From Oscillospiraceae bacterium (GTDB lineage Bacteria; Bacillota; Clostridia; Oscillospirales; Ruminococcaceae): DNA of 64,000 nt. The notes under the pieces are model-generated. The model was given only the letters and a program-made list of their open reading frames with translations, made no database searches and had not been told where the DNA came from. The DNA lies in assembly GCA_900770195.1 (NCBI GenBank), contig CAAGJI010000041.1:185348-249347 (forward strand). The letters run 5' to 3'. The position numbers and the translations under genes are program-made. Shown piece after piece: positions 35,257 to 43,671 of the stretch; position 1 is the stretch's first letter; the number at the start of each line of letters is the position of its first letter.

Positions 35257-35700
35257 TTACTTCTTAGATGTTCTTCTTGACTTTGCTCTGTTTGAAGGCT
35301 TGCGTGCAGGTGCTTTTGCTGAAGCCGGTGCTGTTTTCGTAACAGTTTCTGCCTTTGCAGCAGGTGCTGTTTTCTTTTCAGCAGGCTTTTCTTCTGTCTT
35401 GCTTTCCGATGCCTTAATAACATTCCAAAGAACATCTGCATCTGAACCATCAACTGTTATAACAGCAATTTCACCCTTGAAATACTTTGCTATTTCATCT
35501 GAAGTTGCACTGATAACTGCGTTATTGTCTTTATAGTCATAAGGTTCGCAAACAACTTTTCCGTCGTTTATTTCAACGTAAAATGAACCCTCATCATCGC
35601 CTGTAATGTCAAACTGAAAAGCATAATGACCTTTTACATCGTCTGCTTTAAGTGATTCAGCCAATTTTTTTATTTTTTCAAAACTTTCCTGATAACTCAT
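35257..35700 (-). CDS. SCP2 sterol-carrier-like protein with basic Ala/Lys/Pro tail
   Basis: A 147-residue protein. Residues 1-95 show the SCP2 fold (YAFQFDITGDDEGSFYVEI, NAVISATSDEIAKYFKGEI). The last 50 are Ala/Lys/Pro/Arg-rich, ending KSRRTSKK, like a nucleic-acid-binding or histone-like tail. SCP2 domains bind hydrophobic ligands; the tail suggests an extra partner. I start at M7 (35700) because AAAGGTG lies close upstream. No neighbour hints at a ligand. Confidence 0.8.
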   Translation of the reverse strand: MSYQESFEKIKKLAESLKADDVKGHYAFQFDITGDDEGSFYVEINDGKVVCEPYDYKDNNAVISATSDEIAKYFKGEIAVITVDGSDADVLWNVIKASESKTEEKPAEKKTAPAAKAETVTKTAPASAKAPARKPSNRAKSRRTSKK

Positions 35701-35900
35701 ATTTCTATCACCTTTCAATTTAATTAAAATGAATTTCCTGATATTTTAATTATATACTTTTATTATGACATTGTCAATCAAAACAGACTTTTTTATTTTT
35801 AATTCAGCATAAATACAAGTAAATAACATATACAATACATATTATTTGTGCATATTTTATAGTTTTACATTTCTATTTTATGCTAATTAAACAAACAAAA

Positions 35901-36353
35901 CTATTTGGAACGTCTTGAATTATTTCTTCTGTCCCTGTTTCTGTTGATGTCACACATTTTATCTTCGCTTATTCTTTTAAAACGGCTCATCATAGCTTCA
36001 AATTCATCTTTTGGTTCAGGTTTGCTTTCGGTCTGCTTTTTCTCTCTGAAATTATTCTGTTTCGGTTCAGATTTTCTTTCAGTTTTTTCTTCTCTGTTAT
36101 CTGTCAAAGCTTTTTTAATAGAAAAACTGTATTTTCCGTTTTCATTTTTACCAAGAACAAAAACTTTCACTTTCTGTCCTTCCTTTAAAAAATCGTGTAT
36201 GTTTTTTACATATTCATTTGAAACTTCCGAAATATGTACCATTCCCGTTGCCTTGTCACGAGAATTTTCTTTACTGTAAATATCGACAAATGCTCCGAAA
36301 TCAGTTATATTTTTTACTGTTCCGCTGTATATTTTTCCCTGTTCAAGGTCCAT
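35901..36353 (-). CDS. yabR: S1-domain RNA-binding protein YabR
   Basis: A 150-residue protein with one S1 domain at residues 1-75 (GKIYSGTVKNITDFGAFVDI, GMVHISEVSNEYV). The C-terminal half is basic and low in complexity, ending RRNNSRRSK. It follows divIC as yabR does in Bacillus subtilis, and this position supports the name. It presumably binds RNA or ribosomes in the cytoplasm. Confidence 0.85.
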   Translation of the reverse strand: MDLEQGKIYSGTVKNITDFGAFVDIYSKENSRDKATGMVHISEVSNEYVKNIHDFLKEGQKVKVFVLGKNENGKYSFSIKKALTDNREEKTERKSEPKQNNFREKKQTESKPEPKDEFEAMMSRFKRISEDKMCDINRNRDRRNNSRRSK

Positions 36354-36377
36354 ACTTTTTTCCTCTTATTCTTTCAA

Positions 36378-36731
36378 TCAGTTATGTGATTTATCGTAAA
36401 ATCTTATTTCATCAGGATATGCATAGCCATATTTTTCAATAGCAAGTTTTTCCATATAACTTTCAATATCACTGCTGTTTAAAGTAAGGTTAAGTTCTTC
36501 ATTTTTGACCTGAAGTTCTTCTACCTGCTGTTGAAGCTGATTATATTTTTTTTCTTTTTCTGCAACAGCGGAACGAAGATAAACAGTCATTGCAATACAG
36601 CCTATAAACGCAAGTGCTATTGTAATCCTGATAATAAGTCTGACCACAAAACTCTGTTTTACGGTCATTTCAGCGGTTTCTTCGCCAACTATTTTTCTAT
36701 CTTTCCCATAGCTGTTTTCTGTTTTAGCCAT
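36378..36731 (-). CDS. divIC: Septum-formation protein DivIC/FtsB-like
   Basis: A 117-residue bitopic protein: cytoplasmic tail, one membrane helix (about 37-58, VRLIIRITIALAFIGCIAM), then an outside coiled coil (KEKKYNQLQQQVEELQVKNEE) and a short C-terminal GYAYPDEIRF-type element. This is the DivIC architecture; it works with FtsL and DivIB at the division site. Start at 36731 with GAAAGGAAG upstream. Position between yabQ and yabR supports it. Confidence 0.88.
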   Translation of the reverse strand: MAKTENSYGKDRKIVGEETAEMTVKQSFVVRLIIRITIALAFIGCIAMTVYLRSAVAEKEKKYNQLQQQVEELQVKNEELNLTLNSSDIESYMEKLAIEKYGYAYPDEIRFYDKSHN

Positions 36732-36810
36732 AGTGAAACTTCCTTTCTTTAAATTATATTCCACACCCTTACATTATACAATAAAACCGTATCATTTATC
36801 AAGTTTTTTT

Positions 36811-37245
36811 TTATTTATTTTTTATTTTGCTGTTATTTTTAGCATTTCCTACAATTTTTTTAAAGCAAATGCACACTAAACATACTATTTTTTCAATCAG
36901 TTTAAATATGAAAATTACTGTTTTTCTTATGTATATTCCAAGGGTAAATTCCCATAATAAAAAACCTGATATATTGCCTGCTGTATAATAAAATCTGTAC
37001 TCTCCGCAAGCAAAAAAGGAACTGAAAAACCTTAAAAATAAAATATAGGCAAAAATGAAAACTGCAACTGAAAAAACAGATAAAATCTTTTTTCCATAAA
37101 CAAATCCATATATAAAATCAAAGAAAAATCCTAAAATGCAGCCTGCAAAAACAGAAATCACAAATAAAAATATCTGCATATAATTCAGTGATGAAATTTG
37201 GCTGAAAGGCACATCTGAAAGCAAAAAATGATTCACTATAATCAT
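36811..37245 (-). CDS. yabQ: Spore cortex protein YabQ
   Basis: A 144-residue protein with about four membrane helices and a basic tail, matching the YabQ family required for cortex assembly in Bacillus. The central VISVFAGCILGFFFDFIYGF segment fits that family. The ATG overlaps the yabP stop (ATGA). Sequence evidence is moderate; the neighbourhood is the stronger support. Confidence 0.8.
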   Translation of the reverse strand: MIIVNHFLLSDVPFSQISSLNYMQIFLFVISVFAGCILGFFFDFIYGFVYGKKILSVFSVAVFIFAYILFLRFFSSFFACGEYRFYYTAGNISGFLLWEFTLGIYIRKTVIFIFKLIEKIVCLVCICFKKIVGNAKNNSKIKNK

Positions 37246-37502
37246 CTGAAAAGCCTTTTTAAAAAGTTTTCATTTTCGCTTTTTCTTCTGTCGCCATATC
37301 TTAAAGTCCAAATCTCACCGTTTACAGACATATTGCCTGTTTCTGTATTTGCTGTGTGCATTTTAAGATTTTTTCCTCTTATAACAAGTTCACCCTCAAC
37401 TGTTTTTAAAATTATTATTTTATCATCATAACAATCTATTTCTGTAACGCCTGATATTGAAAGTGACTCTCTGTTTTCAAGAATAATGCTGTGTGTTCCC
37501 AT
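37242..37502 (-). CDS. yabP: Sporulation protein YabP
   Basis: An 86-residue protein of the YabP/YqfC family, beginning with HSIILENRESLSISGV and containing the characteristic LVIRGKNLKMH. It is needed for spore cortex formation in Bacillus. Its presence implies sporulation genes persist in this lineage. It is the first of yabP-yabQ-divIC-yabR. Confidence 0.9.
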   Translation of the reverse strand: MGTHSIILENRESLSISGVTEIDCYDDKIIILKTVEGELVIRGKNLKMHTANTETGNMSVNGEIWTLRYGDRRKSENENFLKRLFR

Positions 37503-37569
37503 ATTTTTAACTCCATTCTGACTTTTTACTTAAAATATATGCGTCAGGAATTAAAAATATCACTTATTT

Positions 37570-37791
37570 TTACTTCTTTTCTTCCTCTTCATCAAACTGT
37601 AAATTACTGCTGCCATTGTTGCTGTTGTCAGCTGTAATAGTTTGTGAATGCTGAATATTTAATTTATAAAAAGCCGCCGCTGCATCAGCCGGACTGCTTG
37701 CCATTGCTGCTGAACCATAACCCGATGCAAGAACAGCAAAAACCGCTGCTGCACAGCACATTGATGTTAAACTTTTTTCTTTTTTTGCCAT
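37570..37791 (-). CDS. Small secreted or anchored peptide of unknown function
   Basis: 73 residues from the ATG at 37791, preceded by AAAGGAG with 8-9 bases spacing. A signal-like segment (SLTSMCCAAAVFAVLASG) is followed by an Ala-rich stretch (SSPADAAAAFYKL), then an Asn/Ser-rich region and an acidic end (DEEEEKK). Two adjacent Cys lie in the hydrophobic core. No family recognised. It lies just upstream of yabP. Confidence 0.6.
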   Translation of the reverse strand: MAKKEKSLTSMCCAAAVFAVLASGYGSAAMASSPADAAAAFYKLNIQHSQTITADNSNNGSSNLQFDEEEEKK

Positions 37792-37909
37792 TTGAAACAC
37801 TCCTTTGTGGGAAATAGTCTTTGTTTTTTCTATGGTATTATTATACAATGCCAATATGAAAATAATATGATAAATAAAAGTAAAAATAAGGAATTATATC
37901 TGACAGATA

Positions 37910-37944
37910 AAAAAAGAACCCGCAAAAATGCAGGTTCTTTTTTA
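37910..37944 (-). terminator. GH26 gene terminator
   Basis: AAAAGAACC and GGTTCTTTT pair with T and A flanks; GH26 stop lies 5 bases away. Confidence 0.85.
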
Positions 37945-37948
37945 ATTA

Positions 37949-39994
37949 TTATGCTTCAGGAATAATCGGAAGCTGTGATTCCTCATATGTTCCTACAATA
38001 ACTTTAAGTATTGTAAGTGTATCATTTGCATCAGGAGTTCCGTTTTTATAACAGTCTGCATTTGCAATTGCACGATCTGTAAGTTCCGCACTCTTTACAA
38101 GATATTTGTTAAGAAGAACAGCATCAGCTATAGATATATTTCCATCAAGATTAACATCACCATAATGAACATCTGTATCTTCACCTGAAGAAGGTTCTGT
38201 TACTTCTGTGCTTTCTGTAACAGTTGTTTCAGTCGGCTTGACATCTGTTGAAACTGTTGTTTCAGTAACGTCAGTGGGTGTTGCTGCTGATGTTTCTGTT
38301 GTTACAACTGATGTTGCATCTGTAGCAGGCTCTGTAGATGTTTCAGACACTGTTTCTGTAGTCGGTTCAGATGTTGGGTCTGTTTCAGAAGAACCCTTGT
38401 AAAGGTCTTTAGGAAGTTCGTCAAGAGTTATGCAATATTCACTCTGATACATCTTTTTAAGGTCGTCAGCGTTGTTCTTCTTTGCATCCATAAGATGTTC
38501 GCCATACCATGGGCAGAAATAAAGCCATGCAGCGTGTTCAATTTCAAGGTTTTCAAGACTTGGAACTGTGTCGTTTTCTGCCATTGAAACCATCTTATTG
38601 TTATTTACAAAATCAACAAGTGTATAGAAAATTGATGTTTCAGCATCAAGGTTCGGACCTGAATCTGAAGGGTTGCCATCGTGTCTGTTGTATACTGTGT
38701 TATATTTGTCATAACCAACTATATCAACATAATCATCGCCTGCATACCACTGAATTGAATCAGGTGACCATGCATAAAGATTCTGTTCCCAAATAATATT
38801 GTGAAGTCCGTATTCATCTGTAAGTTTATTGTAGAGGTACTTCCATATTTCAACATATGTTTTAGCACCTGCTTTACCCCACCAGAACCATGAAGCACTA
38901 CCATCTGTATTAGGGTTACCTTCTGCTTCATGAAGAGGTCTTAAAATTATCGGAACACCTGCATCCTGTAATCTTCCAAGCTGTTCTGCAAGGTCTTTGA
39001 TTGCAAGATTGAAATATTCATTTTCCTTTGTCCCTTCAACTATTGCATCAGCTGTTTTAAAGTCAGATGTAACGCCGTATGTACACTTTTTCCAGTCAAC
39101 TTCATCACCTATCTCATAAGTGCTGAAATCAATCGGAACATTGATATGCCATGAAGCAGTTGCAATACCGCCTCTTTCGTTTACCCATTCAATACATCTT
39201 TCAGTTGTGTTGTCGTCCCAGCCGTAAAGCGGATTATAGTTCATAAAATCAAATCCACGAATTGCCGGATATTTTCCTGAAAAATCTTTTATATATTCAA
39301 ATTCAAGTTCAGGATTGCCGTCGTTACCGCCGCCATAAATTTCCTGCTGACCTGAAATTATATGTTTTCCGTAAACACTTGTAAGATATTTCATAAGACT
39401 CTTTGTCTGTGAAGTAGCCTTTGAATCTGAAAGTTTTGAAGAAAGCGAACTGAAATCAGGGAATTCAGCTTCTGAAACTGTAACTGAGTCTATTGCACAA
39501 TAGCCGTACTTATTAACAAAAGCAATTGTATTTTCACCCTTGTTGAGTCTTCTCATACCGAAGCTGAAATCTGTCCACTTATCAGAATAAGGCATAGATG
39601 TTGTATATTCAATACCGTTTATCTGAATTGTCTGCTGACGGCTTGTCTTGTCAAGTATCTGTGCACTTCTTGCTGTTATGTCATACATACCGTCTTCAGG
39701 TACAGTTATTTTAAAATATAAAGTACTGCTGTTCAAATAAGCAAAACCTGTGCCTGTATAGCCCGGAAGCTGATTTTCATAGATAGAAGTCCAAACCTGT
39801 GTTTCTGTTTTATTTTCATCAAATGTTTTATAGTCACTTGATGATGTTGTGAACATATCTTCACCCTCTATTGTGTATGGAAGTGAGGTAGATTCTTCTT
39901 CAGCCGCATTTACATTAAATGCAGATGAAACGGTCAGTGCAGTTGCTGATACAGCAGCTGCTGACAGTAAAGATAAAACTCTTTTAAATTTCAT
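37949..39994 (-). CDS. CBM35-GH26 beta-mannanase with dockerin
   Basis: A 681-residue secreted enzyme predicted to cleave mannan or galactoglucomannan. Signal peptide (about 1-30), CBM35-like domain (about 40-180; IEGEDMF, GYTGTGFAYL, DSVTVSEAEFP), then GH26 (about 195-520; HIISGQQEIYGGGND, ATASWHINVP, ILRPLHEAEGN). Probable acid/base Glu352 follows His in PLHEAE; probable nucleophile Glu473 is in VSMAEND. A Thr/Ser/Glu linker leads to the dockerin: GDVNLDGNISIADAVLLNKY and a second repeat with NDTLTILK. It belongs to the same dockerin type as the GH74 protein. Confidence 0.94.
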   Translation of the reverse strand: MKFKRVLSLLSAAAVSATALTVSSAFNVNAAEEESTSLPYTIEGEDMFTTSSSDYKTFDENKTETQVWTSIYENQLPGYTGTGFAYLNSSTLYFKITVPEDGMYDITARSAQILDKTSRQQTIQINGIEYTTSMPYSDKWTDFSFGMRRLNKGENTIAFVNKYGYCAIDSVTVSEAEFPDFSSLSSKLSDSKATSQTKSLMKYLTSVYGKHIISGQQEIYGGGNDGNPELEFEYIKDFSGKYPAIRGFDFMNYNPLYGWDDNTTERCIEWVNERGGIATASWHINVPIDFSTYEIGDEVDWKKCTYGVTSDFKTADAIVEGTKENEYFNLAIKDLAEQLGRLQDAGVPIILRPLHEAEGNPNTDGSASWFWWGKAGAKTYVEIWKYLYNKLTDEYGLHNIIWEQNLYAWSPDSIQWYAGDDYVDIVGYDKYNTVYNRHDGNPSDSGPNLDAETSIFYTLVDFVNNNKMVSMAENDTVPSLENLEIEHAAWLYFCPWYGEHLMDAKKNNADDLKKMYQSEYCITLDELPKDLYKGSSETDPTSEPTTETVSETSTEPATDATSVVTTETSAATPTDVTETTVSTDVKPTETTVTESTEVTEPSSGEDTDVHYGDVNLDGNISIADAVLLNKYLVKSAELTDRAIANADCYKNGTPDANDTLTILKVIVGTYEESQLPIIPEA

Positions 39995-40033
39995 ATTAGT
40001 GCATACTCCTTTTTAAAAAAAATCATTTTATAC

Positions 40034-40062
40034 ATTATATCATATTAAAATTATAATGTCAA
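40034..40062 (-). promoter_or_regulatory. GH26 gene promoter
   Basis: Minus strand TTGACA (40057-40062), 17-base spacer, TATAAT (40034-40039). Confidence 0.85.
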
Positions 40063-40253
40063 TAGTTTTTTTGTAAATTTTAAACATAAAGCATTCCTGC
40101 CGTATTGAAAAATTCATCTTGAACTTACGAAAATTTTGAAAAAGCAGGTGTATCAATTAATAAAATAAAGATTTTAAAATAAATTCAGTTTATTTTAATT
40201 TGAAATTAACATTTATATGTTATCATAATCATACAGAATATTTATGCAATGGT

Positions 40254-40298
40254 GCGTATCACGATTATTTTATATAGTCGTGGTACGCTTTTATTTTT
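40254..40298 (+). terminator. Terminator-like hairpin just before the Lrp gene
   Basis: GCGTATCACGA pairs with TCGTGGTACGC (one wobble-type change), followed by TTTTATTTTT and then AGGAGG of the Lrp gene. It looks like an attenuator or the end of a short upstream transcript. Confidence 0.65.
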
Positions 40299-40312
40299 AG
40301 GAGGTCAAAATA

Positions 40313-40765
40313 ATGGATAAAATAGACACAATGCTTGTATCACTTCTTCAGAAAAATGCAAGAGCATCTTTAAAATATCTTGCTTCAAAAGTATTTCTCT
40401 CAACTCCGGCTGTTTCCGCAAGAATAGAAAAACTTGAAAAACAAGGTATTATAACAGGATATTCCGCTTCAATCAACTCACAAAAGCTTGGTTATCACAT
40501 AACAGCATTTATAAATCTTGAAATATCGGCAAATCAGAAATCCAAATTTTACCCTTTTATATCTGACTGTCCTAATGTGCTTGAGTGTGACTGCGTAACG
40601 GGAAATTATTCTATGCTTATAAAAGTTGCTTTTCCTTGTACGGAAGACCTTGATGACTTTATCGGTGAACTCCAAACGTACGGAAACACTTCAACGCAGA
40701 TTGTTTTTTCGACTCCTGTTGAAAGACGTGATATTCATATTGATGAGCCAAAAGATATTTTTTAA
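40313..40765 (+). CDS. Lrp/AsnC-family transcription regulator
   Basis: 150 residues: N-terminal HTH (DKIDTMLVSLLQKNARASLKYLASKV, SARIEKLEKQGIITGYSA) and a C-terminal RAM/AsnC ligand domain (LECDCVTGNYSMLIKVA). The family senses amino acids. A strong AGGAGG precedes the ATG, and the terminator-like hairpin lies directly upstream. No amino-acid gene is adjacent, so the regulon is unknown. Confidence 0.9.
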   Translation: MDKIDTMLVSLLQKNARASLKYLASKVFLSTPAVSARIEKLEKQGIITGYSASINSQKLGYHITAFINLEISANQKSKFYPFISDCPNVLECDCVTGNYSMLIKVAFPCTEDLDDFIGELQTYGNTSTQIVFSTPVERRDIHIDEPKDIF

Positions 40766-40890
40766 CCTTTTAAATTCCTCTGAATTTTTTCTTTTTAGCG
40801 GTGAAAATGCATATATTTTTGCATTTTCACCACAGTATTACAAAATATAAAAATATTTTTAGTCATATTAACAAAATAGTTCTAAATGTA

Positions 40891-40919
40891 TTGACATATA
40901 GGTTTTGTTGTGATATAAT
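40891..40919 (+). promoter_or_regulatory. tRNA-Leu(GAG) promoter
   Basis: TTGACA (40891-40896), 17-base spacer, TATAAT (40914-40919). Confidence 0.85.
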
Positions 40920-40979
40920 ATATATCGTTGTCACGGCAACATTAAAAAATGCAAAGAGGCATTTAGAAATAGTTGTAAT

Positions 40980-41062
40980 GCGAGTGTGCTGGAATTGGCA
41001 GACAGGCACGTTTGAGGGGCGTGTGCTTCGGCGTACGGGTTCAAGTCCCGTCACTCGCACCA
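40980..41062 (+). tRNA. tRNA-Leu (anticodon GAG)
   Basis: Class II tRNA: acceptor GCGAGTG with CACTCGC, anticodon stem CACGT/GCGTG around TTGAGGG (anticodon GAG), long variable arm with a TTCG-type loop, T arm GGGTTCAAGTCCC, CCA encoded. Confidence 0.96.
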
Positions 41063-41105
41063 ACTCAAATTTTTAACTAATTTTGCTATGTTACTTTTAC
41101 CTTTT

Positions 41106-41133
41106 GAGAACTTTTTTAAGTTCTCTTTTTTTA
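41106..41133 (+). terminator. Terminator after tRNA-Leu(GAG)
   Basis: GAGAACTT and AAGTTCTC pair, followed by seven T. Confidence 0.88.
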
Positions 41134-41161
41134 TTTTCAATTTAATATTTAATTTTAAAAC

Positions 41162-41196
41162 AAAACCGCCGCAAGATTTAATCCTGCGGCGGTTAG
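41162..41196 (-). terminator. glgP terminator
   Basis: AACCGCCGCA and TGCGGCGGTT make a GC-rich 10-bp stem 38 bases past the glgP stop; minus strand continues TTTTGTTTT. Confidence 0.85.
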
Positions 41197-41233
41197 TTAT
41201 ATTTAAGAAAGGAAGGTATTTTACAAATTTATT

Positions 41234-43495
41234 TTAGTCTAAGTTCCAGATGTCCTTGTTGTATTCTGCAATTGTTCTGTCTGATGAGAAATATCCTGCA
41301 CAACTCATGTTGATAAGCATTTTCTTTGCCCATTCCGTTCTGTTCTTGTAATCTGAATAAGCCTTTTCTTTTGCTTCTGCATAGCTTTCAAAATCAGGGA
41401 ATGTCATAAACCAGTCCTTTGAAATAAGTTCGTGACTGAGTCTTTCAAGTCTTTCCTTGTTTCCAATTTCAAGAAGTTTTTCACCTGTTATGAAATCAAC
41501 GGCTTCTTTTATTGCTTCATCTTTTTCATAATAATCTTCAGCTTTGTAGCTTCCATCTGCATATCTCTTTACAACTGTTTCACTGCTGTCACCAAAAATA
41601 TAGATGTTTTCATCTCCCACAAGACTGTGAATTTCAACGTTTGCACCATCTTCTGTTCCAAGAGTAACAGCACCATTAAGCATAAATTTCATATTGCCTG
41701 TTCCGCTTGCTTCTTTTGATGCAAGTGAAATCTGTTCTGAAATATCACAAGCAGGGATAAGATGTTCTGCATTTGTAACATTATAATTTTCAACCATAAC
41801 AACTCTGAGATATTTATTTACTTCAGGGTCATTGTTTATAAGTTCCTGTAAGCAGAGAATAAGATGAATTATATCCTGTGCAATTATATATGCAGGTGCA
41901 GCCTTTGCTCCGAAAATAACAGTTACAGGTGTTTCAGGCTTCTTTCCTGCTTTAATTTCAAGGTACTTGTGAATCACATAAAGTGCGTTCATCTGCTGAC
42001 GCTTATATTCGTGAAGTCTTTTTATCTGAATATCAAAAATTGTATTTGCATCAATATCAATGTTCTGTGTCTTTTTAAGGAATGCAGCAAGTTCTTTTTT
42101 CTTTTCATCCTTTATTTCGAGGATTCTTGCAAGAACCTTTTCATCATCAACATATTTTTTAAGATTTTCAAGTTCATCTGCATTTTTCTTCCATCCATCA
42201 CCTATAAGAGATGTGATGTATTCAGCAAGTTCAGGGTTGCAATGCATAAGCCAGCGACGGAATGTTATACCGTTTGTTTTGTTGTTGAACTTTTCAGGAT
42301 ATATTTCAAAGAAATGATGAAGTTCATTTTCTTTAAGAATATCTGTGTGAAGTTTTGCAACACCATTTACACTATGGCTGTAGTGAATGTCGATATGTGC
42401 CATATGGACAGTATCATTTCTGTCGATTATTGCAACTTTTTCATTGTCGAACTTTCTTCTTACCTTGTCATCGAGAATTTCAATGATAGGAATAAGCTGA
42501 GGAACAACTTTTTTAAGGTAGTCAATACTCCACTTTTCAAGTGCTTCTGCAAGAATTGTGTGATTTGTATATGCACATACATTTGTTACAATTTCAATTG
42601 CATCATCAATGTCAATTCCTTTTTCAACAAGAAGTCTGATAAGTTCAGGAATCACCATTGTAGGATGTGTATCATTAATCTGAATTGCCGCATAATCTGC
42701 AAGGTCATAAAGGTTGCTTCCCTTTGCAATGCATTCATCAAGAATAAGTCTTGCACCGCAGCTTACCATAAAGTATTCCTGATAAATTCTGAGGAGTCTT
42801 CCTGCTTCATCGCTGTCATCAGGATAAAGGAATAAAGTTAAATTCTTTGCAATTTCATTTTTATCAAAATCAATTCCTGATTCAACTATTGTTTCGTCAA
42901 CTGTTTCAACATCAAACAAATGAAGTTTATTTGTGTTGTTGCAATAACCTGTTACATCTATATCGTAAAGTCTTGCATTAACTGAAACATTTTTAAAATC
43001 AATTTTATATGTTTTATCTGTCTTTGTAAGCCAGCTTTCATCTTCAAGCCATGCATCAGGTGTTTCTGTCTGCTGATTATCTTCAAACTTCTGTCTGAAA
43101 AGTCCGTAATGATATTTAATTCCAACACCGTCGCCGTTAAGTCCGAGTGTTGCGATTGAATCGAGGAAGCAAGCTGCAAGTCTGCCAAGACCGCCATTAC
43201 CGAGTGACGGTTCAGGTTCAGCATCTTCTATTGCACAAATATCTCTTCCTGCATCTTTAAGCTGTTTTTTAACATCATCATAAAGTCCGAGATTGATGAG
43301 GTTGTTTGAAAGAAGTTTACCAATTAAAAATTCAGCTGAAATGTAGTAGAGTTTTTTCTTTCCTTTTTTGCTGTCATCAGCTTTTTTTTCAGCTTCTTTT
43401 TTTACTTCTTCAAGAAGAGCAAAATATATTTCTCTGTCGGAACAATCCTGAATATTTCTGTTGTATTTAGCGTTAAGTACTTCATTTAAATTCAT
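41234..43495 (-). CDS. glgP: Glycogen/maltodextrin phosphorylase
   Basis: Releases glucose-1-phosphate from alpha-1,4-glucan. 753 residues, GT35. The PLP site segment EASGTGNMKFMLNGAVTLGTEDGANVEI is intact with its lysine; GNGGLGRLAACFLDS and YHYGLFRQ fit too. It is somewhat shorter at the N-terminus than animal enzymes, as is usual in clostridia. GAAAGG precedes the ATG. Antagonist to glgA in glycogen turnover. The AraC gene lies upstream, divergent, and may regulate it. Confidence 0.96.
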   Translation of the reverse strand: MNLNEVLNAKYNRNIQDCSDREIYFALLEEVKKEAEKKADDSKKGKKKLYYISAEFLIGKLLSNNLINLGLYDDVKKQLKDAGRDICAIEDAEPEPSLGNGGLGRLAACFLDSIATLGLNGDGVGIKYHYGLFRQKFEDNQQTETPDAWLEDESWLTKTDKTYKIDFKNVSVNARLYDIDVTGYCNNTNKLHLFDVETVDETIVESGIDFDKNEIAKNLTLFLYPDDSDEAGRLLRIYQEYFMVSCGARLILDECIAKGSNLYDLADYAAIQINDTHPTMVIPELIRLLVEKGIDIDDAIEIVTNVCAYTNHTILAEALEKWSIDYLKKVVPQLIPIIEILDDKVRRKFDNEKVAIIDRNDTVHMAHIDIHYSHSVNGVAKLHTDILKENELHHFFEIYPEKFNNKTNGITFRRWLMHCNPELAEYITSLIGDGWKKNADELENLKKYVDDEKVLARILEIKDEKKKELAAFLKKTQNIDIDANTIFDIQIKRLHEYKRQQMNALYVIHKYLEIKAGKKPETPVTVIFGAKAAPAYIIAQDIIHLILCLQELINNDPEVNKYLRVVMVENYNVTNAEHLIPACDISEQISLASKEASGTGNMKFMLNGAVTLGTEDGANVEIHSLVGDENIYIFGDSSETVVKRYADGSYKAEDYYEKDEAIKEAVDFITGEKLLEIGNKERLERLSHELISKDWFMTFPDFESYAEAKEKAYSDYKNRTEWAKKMLINMSCAGYFSSDRTIAEYNKDIWNLD

Positions 43496-43555
43496 TTCAA
43501 TCTTTTCCTTTCATCATTTGATTTTCTTGTTTCATATGCAGGATTTTCAAAATGC

Positions 43556-43583
43556 TTGACATATCCTGTCTTTGTATGATAAT
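43556..43583 (+). promoter_or_regulatory. AraC-type gene promoter
   Basis: TTGACA (43556-43561), 16-base spacer, GATAAT (43578-43583). It lies in the divergent region with glgP. Confidence 0.6.
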
Positions 43584-43671
43584 ATTATATCAGATAAAAA
43601 ATGTTTTTTCTTGTATTATAACAATATAAATTTGCACAATACTATCCTAAATTAATTTATCGGAGGTAAAT

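Larger units (their letters stand above)
39995..40312. promoter_or_regulatory. Divergent gap between GH26 and Lrp genes
   Basis: The 318-base gap contains the GH26 promoter (40034-40062, minus) and a hairpin with T run next to the Lrp start (40254-40298, plus). The centre (40080-40240) is plain AT-rich sequence in which I see no gene. Confidence 0.6.

Noticed and set aside
41864..42835. Plus-strand open frame of 323 codons opposite glgP
   Set aside because: Composition is Cys/Asn/Phe-rich with no domain, no ribosome binding site, and it is the mirror of the conserved glgP frame.
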